Below, piece by piece: positions 34,865 through 43,021 of a DNA stretch of 64,000 nucleotides (position 1 is its first letter; every line of letters begins with the position of its first letter). The stretch is from Pseudomonadales bacterium (GTDB lineage Bacteria; Pseudomonadota; Gammaproteobacteria; Pseudomonadales; Pseudohongiellaceae), in assembly GCA_022822865.1 (NCBI GenBank), contig JAJDYJ010000047.1, positions 108,501-172,500 on the forward strand, given 5' to 3'. A model generated the notes under the pieces. It did not search any database. It saw nothing but the letters and a program-made list of their open reading frames with translations, and had not been told where the DNA came from. The position numbers were made by a program, and so were the translations under genes.

Positions 34865-35179
34865 TTATCTGGCCTGCGGGGGAGCTCTTGAGCGAATATC
34901 GAAAAGCGGCTGATATGGCGCTTCCGCCGCGGCGTCGAACCATTCAAGCTGAACTGGAGAAACAGGATTGTCGACTTGGCCGGCTGCGATGACGTCGATG
35001 CTGGAACCGATTCTGAGGCAGATATCGCAGTCGTAGCGAACATGCAGATCGTTGTCGTGACTGTGCGAGAGGGCCGCACCTTGCACGAACAGCAACAACA
35101 GGCAAAAGATGGCAGTCAGCGGCAATGACCGGAACCGGTCTCTGGCTGCAACCCTGAATTTTCTCTGCATATGCTCCAT
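34865..35179 (-). CDS. Small exported Cys-pair protein, putative zinc chaperone, copy 2
   Basis: The start at 35179 is chosen (GGA 8 bp upstream; an ATG three codons later is also possible), giving 104 residues. The signal-like segment LPLTAIFCLLLLFVQGAALSHSH is followed by YDCDICLRIGSSIDVIAAGQ, the CxxC counterpart of ECELCLLL in copy 1, and the product ends RAPPQAR. A His pair (SHSHDND) directly after the signal peptide could bind metal. It heads the second receptor unit, 78 bp upstream of receptor 2. Identification as a zinc chaperone is by context only. Confidence 0.6.
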   Translation of the reverse strand: MEHMQRKFRVAARDRFRSLPLTAIFCLLLLFVQGAALSHSHDNDLHVRYDCDICLRIGSSIDVIAAGQVDNPVSPVQLEWFDAAAEAPYQPLFDIRSRAPPQAR

Positions 35180-35324
35180 GCCAGTCGTCCAATGCGGACG
35201 AACCCGCCAAATCAACAGCCCATTATCAGACCAGTGTCGATACCGGTCAAGCAGCACTGCCAATGGGCGCAATAAATCTTATACTTCCGCACTGGTGGAA
35301 AGTTCATGCCGCATTGGGGGAAAC

Positions 35325-36236
35325 ATGCGATTCGAGGGGATATACACACCGATCATCACGCCGTTCGGAGACGATTTGTCGATCGACTTCGACGCGTATG
35401 GGCAGATCATCGACTGGCAGGCGGACAACGGCGTTCACGCCATCATCGTCGGCGGGTCGACGGGCGAGTTTTTCTCCCTGACGCAGGAAGAGCGGATCGA
35501 GCAGTTCAACTTCGCGGTGAAGCGCAGCGCGGGGCGGCTGCCAGTGATCGCCGGCGTTAATGACCTGCTCGCCGACCGCTGCTGCGAACTGGCGGCGGCG
35601 GCGCGGGACGCCGGCGCCAATGCGCTGCTCGTTGCAGCGCCGCCTTACGGACTGCCGGGCCAGGAAGAACTCGCCGAGCATTGCATGCGGATCGACCGCG
35701 TCGCCGGCTTGCCGATCATCCTCTACAACTACCCAGGTCGGACCGGCGTATCCATGGAGCGGGAATTTCTCGACCGCATCGCCTCCTGCGCCAACTTCCA
35801 GGCGATCAAGGAATCGAGCGGCGAGATCGAGCGCATCCAGATGCTGGCGCGCGAGTATCCCGAACTCCAGCTCAGCGCCGGCTCGGAAGACCTTGTGCTC
35901 GAATTCTTCGCCTGGGGCGCGCGCAGCTGGGTTTCGGTGGTAGCCAACTTCTTTCCCCGCGAGGCCGTGCGCCTCTACGAGACCTGCGTGCTTGAAGGAA
36001 ATTTCGATAAAGGCCGCGGAATGACCTCCGCCTTGCTGCCGCTCATGATCTGCCTGGAAAAAGGCGGCAAGTTCCTGCAAAGCGTAAAGTACGCCTGCGA
36101 ACTGCTCGGCCGCCCGGGCGGGCCGGTCAGACCGCCCTTCCTGCCGATGAACGAAGAACTGCGCGGCGAAGTGTCGGAAATCGTCGAAACGGCAAGAACT
36201 TCCCTTCGGGAAATACTTGAGGAAAAAAGCGGATAA
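35325..36236 (+). CDS. DHDPS-family lyase, probable 1-pyrroline-4-hydroxy-2-carboxylate deaminase
   Basis: A 303-residue class I aldolase-fold enzyme; the start at 35325 (GGGGGA upstream) gives the normal MRFEGIYTPIITPF. GGSTGEF (residues 43-49) is the substrate-carboxylate loop, YNYPGRTG has the catalytic Tyr134, and AIKESSG has the Schiff-base Lys162. Lysine biosynthesis DapA is possible in principle. The neighbourhood (4-hydroxyproline epimerase at 38037 and D-amino-acid oxidase at 40702) favours the hydroxyproline pathway enzyme that converts Pyr4H2C to 2-oxoglutarate semialdehyde. The expected semialdehyde dehydrogenase is not in the window. Confidence 0.8.
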   Translation: MRFEGIYTPIITPFGDDLSIDFDAYGQIIDWQADNGVHAIIVGGSTGEFFSLTQEERIEQFNFAVKRSAGRLPVIAGVNDLLADRCCELAAAARDAGANALLVAAPPYGLPGQEELAEHCMRIDRVAGLPIILYNYPGRTGVSMEREFLDRIASCANFQAIKESSGEIERIQMLAREYPELQLSAGSEDLVLEFFAWGARSWVSVVANFFPREAVRLYETCVLEGNFDKGRGMTSALLPLMICLEKGGKFLQSVKYACELLGRPGGPVRPPFLPMNEELRGEVSEIVETARTSLREILEEKSG

Positions 36237-36248
36237 GCGCCCGGCCGC

Positions 36249-37883
36249 CTACAAGTCGGGCCCGGTGACGGTCTCGATCGGCATGGGGCCCTCGGGAATG
36301 CCGAGCTCCACTTTTCGCGCACGCACCATGCCGCGTATCCCGGCAAGCAGTTCCGGGACATCGTAGACGATGCCGTCCTTGATCGTATAGCGAATGCCGC
36401 CCACCCGCTCGACTTCCCGGGTTTCGTCGTTCAGCCTGATCGCGCCGGTACCGTGCAGCACATGCAGATTGGCCAGCGGGTTCTCCCCGACCACGACGAA
36501 ATCCGCTTTCTTGCCGACCCGGATCGTGCCGACCTCGTCCTCTATGCCGATCACTTGCGCCCCCACCATGGTTGCCGCATGAATGACCTCGAGCGGCGTG
36601 AATCCGGCCTCGCGCAACAGATGCATTTCGGTGATATAGCCGAACCCGTAGAGATTGTAGATGTAACCGGAATCGGAACCGACCGACACCTTGCCGCCGC
36701 GATTCTTGTACTCGTTGATGAATCTCATCCACAGGCGATAGTTCTCCTGCCAGGCGATCTCGTCCTCGAGGGTCCAGTAGAACCAGTAGGATCCGTGCGC
36801 GTCGCGATTCGGGCGGTAAAACTCCCACAACTCGGGCATGGTGTACGTATCGTGCCAGATCGCGCGGCTCGTGCGCATGAAATCGCGGCTCGTCAGGTAG
36901 GCCGTGAATGTCGGCGACAGCGCGAAATCGCGGTCGAGCAACGTCTGCATTACTTCGTTCCACTTGTCCGAGCCGGGTTCCGCCGCCTGCTCCCACAAGC
37001 GCCCGGCCGCGCCGAAGCGATGCTGCTCGTTCTGATAGACGTAGTCGTTCGGGTAATGCTGCACGGTCCGGTCCTCGAACAGCGCCTCGGGCAGTCCGTA
37101 CCAGTGTTCCATCGAGCGCAGGCCCCAGCCCGAGGTATCCAGTACATTCGCGTGTTTCACCGCGAGCTGGGCGTGGTGCATGGTCGAATTGAGGCCGATC
37201 TCCCGCGCTTCGTCGAGGGCGGCGATTATGATTTCCTCGGGTGCGCCGAAGAACTTGACGCCTGTCGCGCCCATGCGCTGAATCTCACGAATGCGTTCCC
37301 TGGCCTGCTCGGGAGTATCGATGGGCCCTGCCTCGCGGGCGCTGAATGAAGGGTACACCTCGATGCGCGGGCCCGTGATCTCGTTGTCGGCGAGCCGCTG
37401 CGCGACATCGACTTCCCATGGCGTGCCATGGCTGCCGCTGACGGTGCGGCCGCTGGTGACGCCATGGGCCAGCCAGAGCTTGAGGATGTAATCCGGCGGC
37501 ACGTTCTGGCCGGTCTGCCGCGAATGGATGTGCATATGGGTATCGACGAAGCCGGGCAATACATACATGCCCGAAACATCGATCTCGCGGCCGCCGTTCG
37601 AGGGCGGGCGGTCTTCCGGATCGATCTCGAGCCCGGGAAAGCCGACGACATCGATCCCGGCGATGCGGTCGTTTTCGATCACGATGTCGACCGGCCCCTG
37701 GGTAGGGGCGCCGGTGCCGTCGATCATGTAGGCGCCGCGCAGGATCAGGCGATCGAACGGCCCGTCGCCTTCGTCGCGCTCCGGGATGGTGACCGCCGCC
37801 GGCTGAGCGAGTACGGCGCTGGCCGCGAACAGCGCCAGGACCGCGCCGGCCAGCCTGGTTCGGGATCCGATCGGGATTCTCAT
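36249..37883 (-). CDS. Exported amidohydrolase (metal-dependent)
   Basis: A 544-residue protein. The start at 37883 follows a perfect AGGAGG and gives a signal peptide (AGAVLALFAASAVLAQ). The amidohydrolase fold shows DTHMHIH (residues 114-120, first metal His pair), GATGVKFFG (possible bridging Lys), MHHAQLAVKH, and GSDSG with the catalytic Asp, ending TIRVGKKADFVVVGENPLA. Such exported members include imidazolonepropionase-like or prolidase-like peptidases. If it is a prolidase-like enzyme it would fit a hydroxyproline/collagen-peptide theme, but the substrate is unknown. It is convergent with the deaminase and divergent from the epimerase. Confidence 0.85.
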   Translation of the reverse strand: MRIPIGSRTRLAGAVLALFAASAVLAQPAAVTIPERDEGDGPFDRLILRGAYMIDGTGAPTQGPVDIVIENDRIAGIDVVGFPGLEIDPEDRPPSNGGREIDVSGMYVLPGFVDTHMHIHSRQTGQNVPPDYILKLWLAHGVTSGRTVSGSHGTPWEVDVAQRLADNEITGPRIEVYPSFSAREAGPIDTPEQARERIREIQRMGATGVKFFGAPEEIIIAALDEAREIGLNSTMHHAQLAVKHANVLDTSGWGLRSMEHWYGLPEALFEDRTVQHYPNDYVYQNEQHRFGAAGRLWEQAAEPGSDKWNEVMQTLLDRDFALSPTFTAYLTSRDFMRTSRAIWHDTYTMPELWEFYRPNRDAHGSYWFYWTLEDEIAWQENYRLWMRFINEYKNRGGKVSVGSDSGYIYNLYGFGYITEMHLLREAGFTPLEVIHAATMVGAQVIGIEDEVGTIRVGKKADFVVVGENPLANLHVLHGTGAIRLNDETREVERVGGIRYTIKDGIVYDVPELLAGIRGMVRARKVELGIPEGPMPIETVTGPDL

Positions 37884-37948
37884 TGGTCCTCCTTGCCTGT
37901 CCGATGCGGCTGAATGCGTCGGACGATCGGTGGCTTGCGGATATCGAG

Positions 37949-37969
37949 ACAATGAATCATACATTGTAT
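37949..37969. promoter_or_regulatory. Palindrome in the amidohydrolase/epimerase divergent promoter
   Basis: ATACATTGTAT (37959-37969) is a perfect 11-bp palindrome, and ACAATG (37949-37954) with CATTGT (37962-37967) forms a second nested inverted repeat. The words resemble GntR-type operators, which are common controllers of hydroxyproline genes. No regulator gene is present nearby. Confidence 0.4.
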
Positions 37970-38036
37970 ATTTCACCCTGTGGCGCAAACTTGAAGAGGA
38001 AGCGGTCTGGACATTCCCGCCAAGCATAGCCTGACG

Positions 38037-38972
38037 GTGGTCGACTCGCATACCGGAGGCGAACCGACGCGCGTGATCGTTGCCGGCGGCCCGGAACTGG
38101 GCGATGGCGCGATGGCGGAGCGGCTCGCGCTGTTGCGGGACGATCACGACTGGCTGCGATCCTCGTGCGTGAACGAACCGCGGGGCTCCGACGTGCTCGT
38201 GGGGGCGCTGCTCTGCCCGCCCGTCAATCCCGCCAACATCGGCGGCGTGATTTTCTTCAACAATGTCGGCTACATCGGCATGTGTGGCCACGGCACGATC
38301 GGTCTCGCCGTGACCCTCGCTTTCCTGGACCGGCTCGACCTGGGAGAACATCGCCTCGAAACGCCTCCCGGGGAAGTTTCCGTGACGTTGCACGACAGCA
38401 ACCGGGTGACCGTCGGCAACGTCCCCAGCTATCGTTACCGCCGCGGGCATGTGCTGAAAACGGCCGAACTGGGAGAGATACGCGGCGACATCGCCTGGGG
38501 CGGCAACTGGTTCTTTCTCGTTTCGGAGCATGGCCAGCGGCTCGAATACGACAATGCCGGCCGCTTGACCGAATTCACCCGCACGATCCGGCGCGAACTC
38601 GACAGCCAGGGCATACGCGGCCCCCGAGGCGAATTGATCGACCACATCGAATTGTTCGGCCCCGCCTCGAAAGATTCAGGCGCCGACAGCCGCAACTTCG
38701 TGTTGTGCCCCGGCGGCGTCTACGACCGTTCGCCTTGCGGCACCGGCACCAGCGCCAAGCTGGCCTGCCTGATCGAGGACGGCGAACTCGCGCCGGGGAA
38801 AGTCTGGCGGCAGGAAAGCATTACCGGGTCGATTTTCGAAGCGCGTGCTACCCTTCAGGGAGGGCAGATCATCCCGCAGATCACCGGCAACGCGTATATC
38901 ACCGGGCAAAGTACGCTCTGGTTCGACGCTTCGGACCCTTTTCGCTTCGGAATCGGCTCAACGAAATGCTAA
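38037..38972 (+). CDS. 4-hydroxyproline 2-epimerase (proline racemase family)
   Basis: A cytoplasmic epimerase converting trans-4-hydroxy-L-proline to cis-4-hydroxy-D-proline. DSHTGGEPTR at the N-terminus, NVGYIGMCGHGTIGL with the first catalytic Cys83, AWGGNWFFLV, and DRSPCGTGTSAKLACL with the second catalytic Cys234. The Cys/Cys pair excludes the dehydratase branch that has Thr in the second place. From GTG at 38037 the protein is 311 residues but lacks the first few residues of strand 1. The frame is open upstream to 37995 with no ATG; CTG at 38007 lies 4 bp after AGGAAG and would add ten residues. The true start is therefore uncertain. Confidence 0.92.
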   Translation: MVDSHTGGEPTRVIVAGGPELGDGAMAERLALLRDDHDWLRSSCVNEPRGSDVLVGALLCPPVNPANIGGVIFFNNVGYIGMCGHGTIGLAVTLAFLDRLDLGEHRLETPPGEVSVTLHDSNRVTVGNVPSYRYRRGHVLKTAELGEIRGDIAWGGNWFFLVSEHGQRLEYDNAGRLTEFTRTIRRELDSQGIRGPRGELIDHIELFGPASKDSGADSRNFVLCPGGVYDRSPCGTGTSAKLACLIEDGELAPGKVWRQESITGSIFEARATLQGGQIIPQITGNAYITGQSTLWFDASDPFRFGIGSTKC

Positions 38973-38987
38973 AGTGGCTTCGTTACA

Positions 38988-39266
38988 TCACTTTCCGCGT
39001 GTCCTGGGCACAAAACCCGCGGTGTAACCAAACGGGCGCCCGATCTTGTTGAGCGTTTCCACCGTCGGATTACCCTCGTCGCGCTCAACCCTGGCCAGAA
39101 TCCGGGGGGCGATACCAACGATGCGCTCGGCATAGGCTTTCTGATTCATGCCCGAGATTTTTCGCATTCGACGCACCGCCTCGCCCAGAGACAGTTCATG
39201 GTTATTTATTGCCTCAATGAGTTCGCGCTTCGCGAGCGCCGTGTCCTCTTGCGATCGTTTTGCCAT
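38988..39266 (-). CDS. hipB: HipB-like XRE-family antitoxin
   Basis: A 92-residue helix-turn-helix protein: residues 40-75 read NQKAYAERIVGIAPRILARVERDEGNPTVETLNKIG. A basic tail (YTAGFVPRTRGK) follows. It is encoded 8 bp downstream of the HipA kinase gene in the same operon, so kinase comes first, the reverse of classical hipBA. It would bind the kinase and the operon promoter, where two CACTNNAGTG palindromes are seen. Confidence 0.82.
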   Translation of the reverse strand: MAKRSQEDTALAKRELIEAINNHELSLGEAVRRMRKISGMNQKAYAERIVGIAPRILARVERDEGNPTVETLNKIGRPFGYTAGFVPRTRGK

Positions 39267-39274
39267 CGGATTTC

Positions 39275-40582
39275 CTACAAGGCCAGTAACTGTTGGGAGT
39301 GCGCCCGAATATTGCGGCTGCGCTGTTCGACGATGTCGTCGTCAACGCCGCTGTCGCGCATGATATCGGGCAGTTGCCGCACGAGGCGCCCGAACTCGCG
39401 CAGCGCCGCCCGAAAAGTCTTTTCCTTGCCCGGAAAGAGTTCGGCAACCTTGAGCCAATCGGGTTCTCCAGCGGTCTCGGCTTCACCCGACCAGCGGCAG
39501 ACGCGCGCGATGCCTTCGGGATCCAGGTACATTGGCGCGAAGTCAAACAACGGCGCCAATTTGACAAGCCCTGTCTCGTAACGCAGCAATGCCGTATTGC
39601 GGCCGTGATTGTCCTTGTTGCCCAGAACGACGTTTACGACGTCGCGCTTGATGTACTCGAGCAAATCGGCTTCGGGCTCGGTGCAATATGCTTCAATGGC
39701 TTCGCACAGCACTTCGTGATCAACGCGCGCGCCATATTCGGCAATGCCGGCCGCAGAGTACAAACTCTCCATTCCATAACGTTCTACATCGCCGTCACGC
39801 ACGCAACGATCGAAACGGGGTACGAAAAGGTGGTCGTCCTCCCACTCCAGTTCAGCGTACACCGCAAGACCCAACCGGTCGGCGACGCGCATGTAAGCCG
39901 CCTCATTGCGCAGCACCTTGCGATCCGCCGCGCGATCTCCCCGAGGTCGTTTTACCAGCCAGTGCGATTGCGTTTCCTCGTCGGCGAGCCGCCCTTCGGC
40001 GTGCCAGGCGCCATGGTGATCCCGGGCGAGCAGCAGCTTGGGCGCCATACCTTGCACGTCCGTGGCGCCCGCGGCGTAGATGCCATTCAGGAAAGCGTAT
40101 TCGACGAAGGCTTCGTTCCGCGCCAATAAATCCGCCCGATCAAAACCCGGGTGATCTTTCATGGCCACAACATCGCCCGCGGCCGTTGGCGCCGGTGTGT
40201 TCGGATTCTTCGCGGAGACTGCCTCGGCAACGCGGATACATCCGGGCGGATAGGCCGTGCCGCGCAGCAGCAATTGCCAGTCCGCCGCCGGACCGTCCCG
40301 CAGTTCGAGTCGCTCAAGCCATTGCCCGCGGCCATAACCACTCGGCAACAGGTCGAGAACGAAAGGTGGCCAGCGCTCCAGCCGGTACAGTTGGAAGTCC
40401 GCCGGAAATCGGCAACTCAAGCCCGCGGCATCCGAGGTGGCGGAACCCGCGTAATCAGCGGCATACTCAAGCTCATATTCGAAGCGACAGGCCCCGGCGA
40501 TCCCGGCCTGTTCGTCGACCGGAGTGAGCGTGGCGGCGGGTTGCCAATTGCCGCCGCGGTAGATTTCAAGTGTTGCAGCCAT
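39275..40582 (-). CDS. hipA: HipA-family serine/threonine kinase toxin
   Basis: A 435-residue kinase. Key elements are in place: HWLVKRP with the ATP-binding Lys211, the substrate-side FDRCVRDGDVERYGMESL, the catalytic loop GNKDNHGRN with Asp324 and Asn329, and LFDFAPMYLD with the metal-binding Asp347. The N-terminal 130 residues differ from E. coli HipA and look like a separate small beta domain. HipA kinases phosphorylate aminoacyl-tRNA synthetases or related targets to induce dormancy; the target here is unknown. It is first in its operon, before hipB. The module lies between two enzymes of the hydroxyproline pathway, as if inserted there. Confidence 0.88.
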   Translation of the reverse strand: MAATLEIYRGGNWQPAATLTPVDEQAGIAGACRFEYELEYAADYAGSATSDAAGLSCRFPADFQLYRLERWPPFVLDLLPSGYGRGQWLERLELRDGPAADWQLLLRGTAYPPGCIRVAEAVSAKNPNTPAPTAAGDVVAMKDHPGFDRADLLARNEAFVEYAFLNGIYAAGATDVQGMAPKLLLARDHHGAWHAEGRLADEETQSHWLVKRPRGDRAADRKVLRNEAAYMRVADRLGLAVYAELEWEDDHLFVPRFDRCVRDGDVERYGMESLYSAAGIAEYGARVDHEVLCEAIEAYCTEPEADLLEYIKRDVVNVVLGNKDNHGRNTALLRYETGLVKLAPLFDFAPMYLDPEGIARVCRWSGEAETAGEPDWLKVAELFPGKEKTFRAALREFGRLVRQLPDIMRDSGVDDDIVEQRSRNIRAHSQQLLAL

Positions 40583-40604
40583 TCAGAAAATTCGCAATAA
40601 GTTC

Positions 40605-40657
40605 ACTAAAGTGTTTCAATAACTACGAATCAAGCGCTAACTGGACCACTATAGTGA
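40605..40657 (-). promoter_or_regulatory. hipAB promoter with two CACTNNAGTG operators
   Basis: Minus strand TTGATT (40634-40629), 17 bp, TTTAGT (40611-40606). Palindrome CACTAAAGTG (40605-40614) overlaps the -10 and CACTATAGTG (40648-40657) lies upstream of the -35, 43 bp apart (about four helical turns). This is a classic arrangement for cooperative repression by a HipB-type dimer. Confidence 0.6.
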
Positions 40658-40701
40658 ATCAAATGGATCGTCAGGTCAACTTAAGTGGCGAAGAACCCTA
40701 A

Positions 40702-41973
40702 ATGACCAAATCAGAAGAGCAGGGCTCAGGCGGCGGCAAGCGGACGATCGCGATCGTCGGCGCCGGAATCATCGGCGTCTCTATCGCCTGCCGCCTGGCG
40801 CGCGAGCACGATCAGGTGCTGCTGGTCGATCCGCTCGCACCCGGGTCGGCGACATCCTTCGGTAACGCCGGCCATATCGCCACCGAACAGATCTTCCCGC
40901 TGGCTTCGCCCGAGACGATACTCGCTGCGCCCCGCCTGCTGTTCGGCAGGAACTCGCCCATGCATATCCGCCCGGAATACGCGCTGAAGATCGCTCCCTG
41001 GCTGCTGAGATTCACCTGGGCCTCGCGGCCCTCGGCGTTTCGGCGCGGCGTGCAGGCCCTCAAGTCCCTGCAGGAACGATCGCAGGAATCGATCGAAGCG
41101 CTTTGCGCGGACGAGGGAGTTTCGGACCTGTTGCGCATGCGCGGCCACCTGGTCATTGCCGAATCGAAGAAGGCCCTGGGAGAACTCGAAGCCAGACATC
41201 TGCTGTTGCAGCGGCATGGCATCGAATCGGTGATTCTCACATCCGACGAGGCGGCGGCGCGGGCGTCGTTTCTGAAGCCCGGCGTCGCCGGAGCGCTGCT
41301 GCTGCCTCGTACCGGCCATGTACTCGATCCACATCGCCTGTGTACGAGACTGCATGAGCGCTTCAGCGAGGCCGGGGGCCAGACCCTTCGCGCACGCGTC
41401 GATAATATCGAAACGCCTGGCGACGGCAGCTTTGTCCTGCGGCATGAGGGCGGCAGGATCGAAGCCGGCAAGCTGATCCTGGCGGCCGGCGCCCGATCCG
41501 CGCCGCTCGCCCGCCAACTCGGTCACGCCGTTCCGCTCGATACCGAACGCGGCTACCACGTCACCGCCGAAGGCGCGCCGGACCTCGGCGGCATCGCGGT
41601 CGAGTCCCACGAGCGCAGGATCATCATGACGCCGATGGACTGCGGCTTGAGAATCGCCGGACTCGTCGAATTCGGCGGCCTGGATCTGCCGCCGAACCCC
41701 AGACGCCACGGGGACCTGAAGCGGCACCTGCGGGAACTGGCGCCCGATCTGGAATTGGGCGAGCTTTCCGAATGGATGGGCTTCCGGCCTTCCCTGCCCG
41801 ACATGCTGCCGGTGATCGGCGAATCGCCGGCCAATCCGAACGCCATATTCGCCTTCGGACACCAGCATCTCGGCCTGACCCTGTCGGCAATCACCGCGGA
41901 TCTGGTGGCCGATCTGGCCGCCGGGCGAAAACCATCCGTGGACCTGAGTCCGTTCCGGCCCGACCGATTCTGA
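40702..41973 (+). CDS. FAD-dependent D-amino-acid oxidase/dehydrogenase (probable D-hydroxyproline dehydrogenase)
   Basis: A 423-residue DAO-family flavoprotein. The dinucleotide motif VGAGIIGVSIACRLA lies at residues 19-33, followed by the acidic end of strand 2 (VLLVDPLAPGSATSFGNAGHI, a DadA/SolA-like block). LILAAGARSAPLARQLG and the C-terminal FGHQHLGLTLSAITADLVADL complete the FAD site. Together with the epimerase and the DHDPS-family lyase it fits oxidation of cis-4-hydroxy-D-proline to Pyr4H2C. No small ferredoxin-like subunits are present, so it would be the single-subunit type. Substrate assignment is by context. Confidence 0.87.
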   Translation: MTKSEEQGSGGGKRTIAIVGAGIIGVSIACRLAREHDQVLLVDPLAPGSATSFGNAGHIATEQIFPLASPETILAAPRLLFGRNSPMHIRPEYALKIAPWLLRFTWASRPSAFRRGVQALKSLQERSQESIEALCADEGVSDLLRMRGHLVIAESKKALGELEARHLLLQRHGIESVILTSDEAAARASFLKPGVAGALLLPRTGHVLDPHRLCTRLHERFSEAGGQTLRARVDNIETPGDGSFVLRHEGGRIEAGKLILAAGARSAPLARQLGHAVPLDTERGYHVTAEGAPDLGGIAVESHERRIIMTPMDCGLRIAGLVEFGGLDLPPNPRRHGDLKRHLRELAPDLELGELSEWMGFRPSLPDMLPVIGESPANPNAIFAFGHQHLGLTLSAITADLVADLAAGRKPSVDLSPFRPDRF

Positions 41974-41980
41974 AGTTTCC

Positions 41981-42313
41981 CTATACGGCGTGAGCGCCGG
42001 AAGAATACGTATTCACCAGCACGACGCCGCCGACAATGAGGGCAAGGCCGAGAATCGCCTGCCATTGCAAGGCCTGGCCGTAGAACATCAGGCTCAGCAG
42101 CGCCACCAGAAACACGCCGAGACCGGCCCAACTCGCATAGACGATGGCGATGGGAATATCCCGGATCGCATAGGTGAGCAGGTAGAACGACAGGGAATAG
42201 GCCGCGATCAACACGACGCTCGGCAGCAGCCGCGTGAAATTCTGCGAAACCGGCAACAACATCGTGCCGGTGACTTCAAAGAGGATCGCTCCCGCGAGAT
42301 ACAGGTAAGCCAT
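41981..42313 (-). CDS. Small multidrug resistance (SMR) family transporter
   Basis: A 110-residue protein with four transmembrane helices. The start at 42313 follows AAGGAG by 10 bp and overlaps the stop of the preceding gene as TAATG. The essential TM1 glutamate is Glu13 (AGAILFEVTGTMLL), and TM3 has AIVYASWAGLGVFLVALL. SMR proteins export cationic biocides or guanidinium as antiparallel dimers. A single gene suggests a dual-topology homodimer. Coupled to a carboxymuconolactone decarboxylase-like gene, an unusual partner. Confidence 0.92.
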   Translation of the reverse strand: MAYLYLAGAILFEVTGTMLLPVSQNFTRLLPSVVLIAAYSLSFYLLTYAIRDIPIAIVYASWAGLGVFLVALLSLMFYGQALQWQAILGLALIVGGVVLVNTYSSGAHAV

Positions 42314-42948
42314 TACGAATTTCTCCTTCCGGTTTTGCAAGGCGGCAGCCTCGTGGGATGCCGGGTGGGTGTCCCCTCGGGGAGGCCGGGCAACGGTGCG
42401 CCCGCGTCATCGGGCATCGGCACGCGATGCACATTCAAGGTCATGGCGACGAGACTGTAATAGCCGGCCACACCGGTCAGTTCGACAAGCGCCTTCGTAC
42501 CAATCCGCTCATGCAGCGCCCGGTAGGCCCCATCCGCAACCTGACCGAATTCAAGCAACTGGCGCATGAACTCATATACCAGCGCATGCAATTCATCATC
42601 GAATTCCGGCGCCTCACCGCGGCCGATCGCTTCGATGATTTCCGGGCCGAGTCCCTCGCCGGCGGCTATGCGGGAATGAATAGCCCATTCCACTTGCGAG
42701 TTCCAGAACCTCGCCACGCAAATTATCGCGAGCTCCCTGACCCGCTGCGGCAACTCCCCCTCGAACCGCACGTATTCCCCAAAAGCACTCCAGCGCTCCG
42801 CAAGTTCAGGCACATGCAAGGCGACATGCAAGGGACCGGCAAGCCTGCCCCGCTTGCCACCCACAATCTTGTCGTAAACCTCTTGCTGCGCCGCACTCAA
42901 GTCGCCCGGATCCACCATTGGAATCCGGCGTGGGTGGTTGCTGTTCAT
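42313..42948 (-). CDS. Carboxymuconolactone decarboxylase-like (AhpD fold) protein
   Basis: A 211-residue all-helical protein. The start at 42948 follows GGAG by 9 bp. RWSAFGEYVRFEGELPQRVRELAIICVARFWNSQVEWAIHSRIAAGEGL is the CMD core; the second helix has no CxxC, so it is not an AhpD-type peroxidase. EFMRQLLEFGQVADGAYRALHERIGTKALVELTGVAGYYSLVAMTLNVHRVPMP is the usual C-terminal half. The last 25 residues are Pro/Arg-rich and may derive from a short repeat (a GGGTGTCCCC word lies in this coding end). Function unresolved; similar proteins act as lactone-ring decarboxylases or have no known activity. Confidence 0.85.
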   Translation of the reverse strand: MNSNHPRRIPMVDPGDLSAAQQEVYDKIVGGKRGRLAGPLHVALHVPELAERWSAFGEYVRFEGELPQRVRELAIICVARFWNSQVEWAIHSRIAAGEGLGPEIIEAIGRGEAPEFDDELHALVYEFMRQLLEFGQVADGAYRALHERIGTKALVELTGVAGYYSLVAMTLNVHRVPMPDDAGAPLPGLPEGTPTRHPTRLPPCKTGRRNS

Positions 42949-43021
42949 CAAACCATCTCCAATGTTAGTCACCGTCGGCATGGGCGTGTGCAGCGGGCGT
43001 GTGAGGCATGGGTGAGGCCCG

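Noticed and set aside
35240..35290. Zur operator upstream of the second Cys-pair gene
   Set aside because: No GTTATA..TATAAC-type palindrome was found in the gap.
37884..38645. 254-codon N-terminal extension of the amidohydrolase
   Set aside because: It is antisense to the epimerase; AGGAGG and a signal peptide fix the start at 37883.
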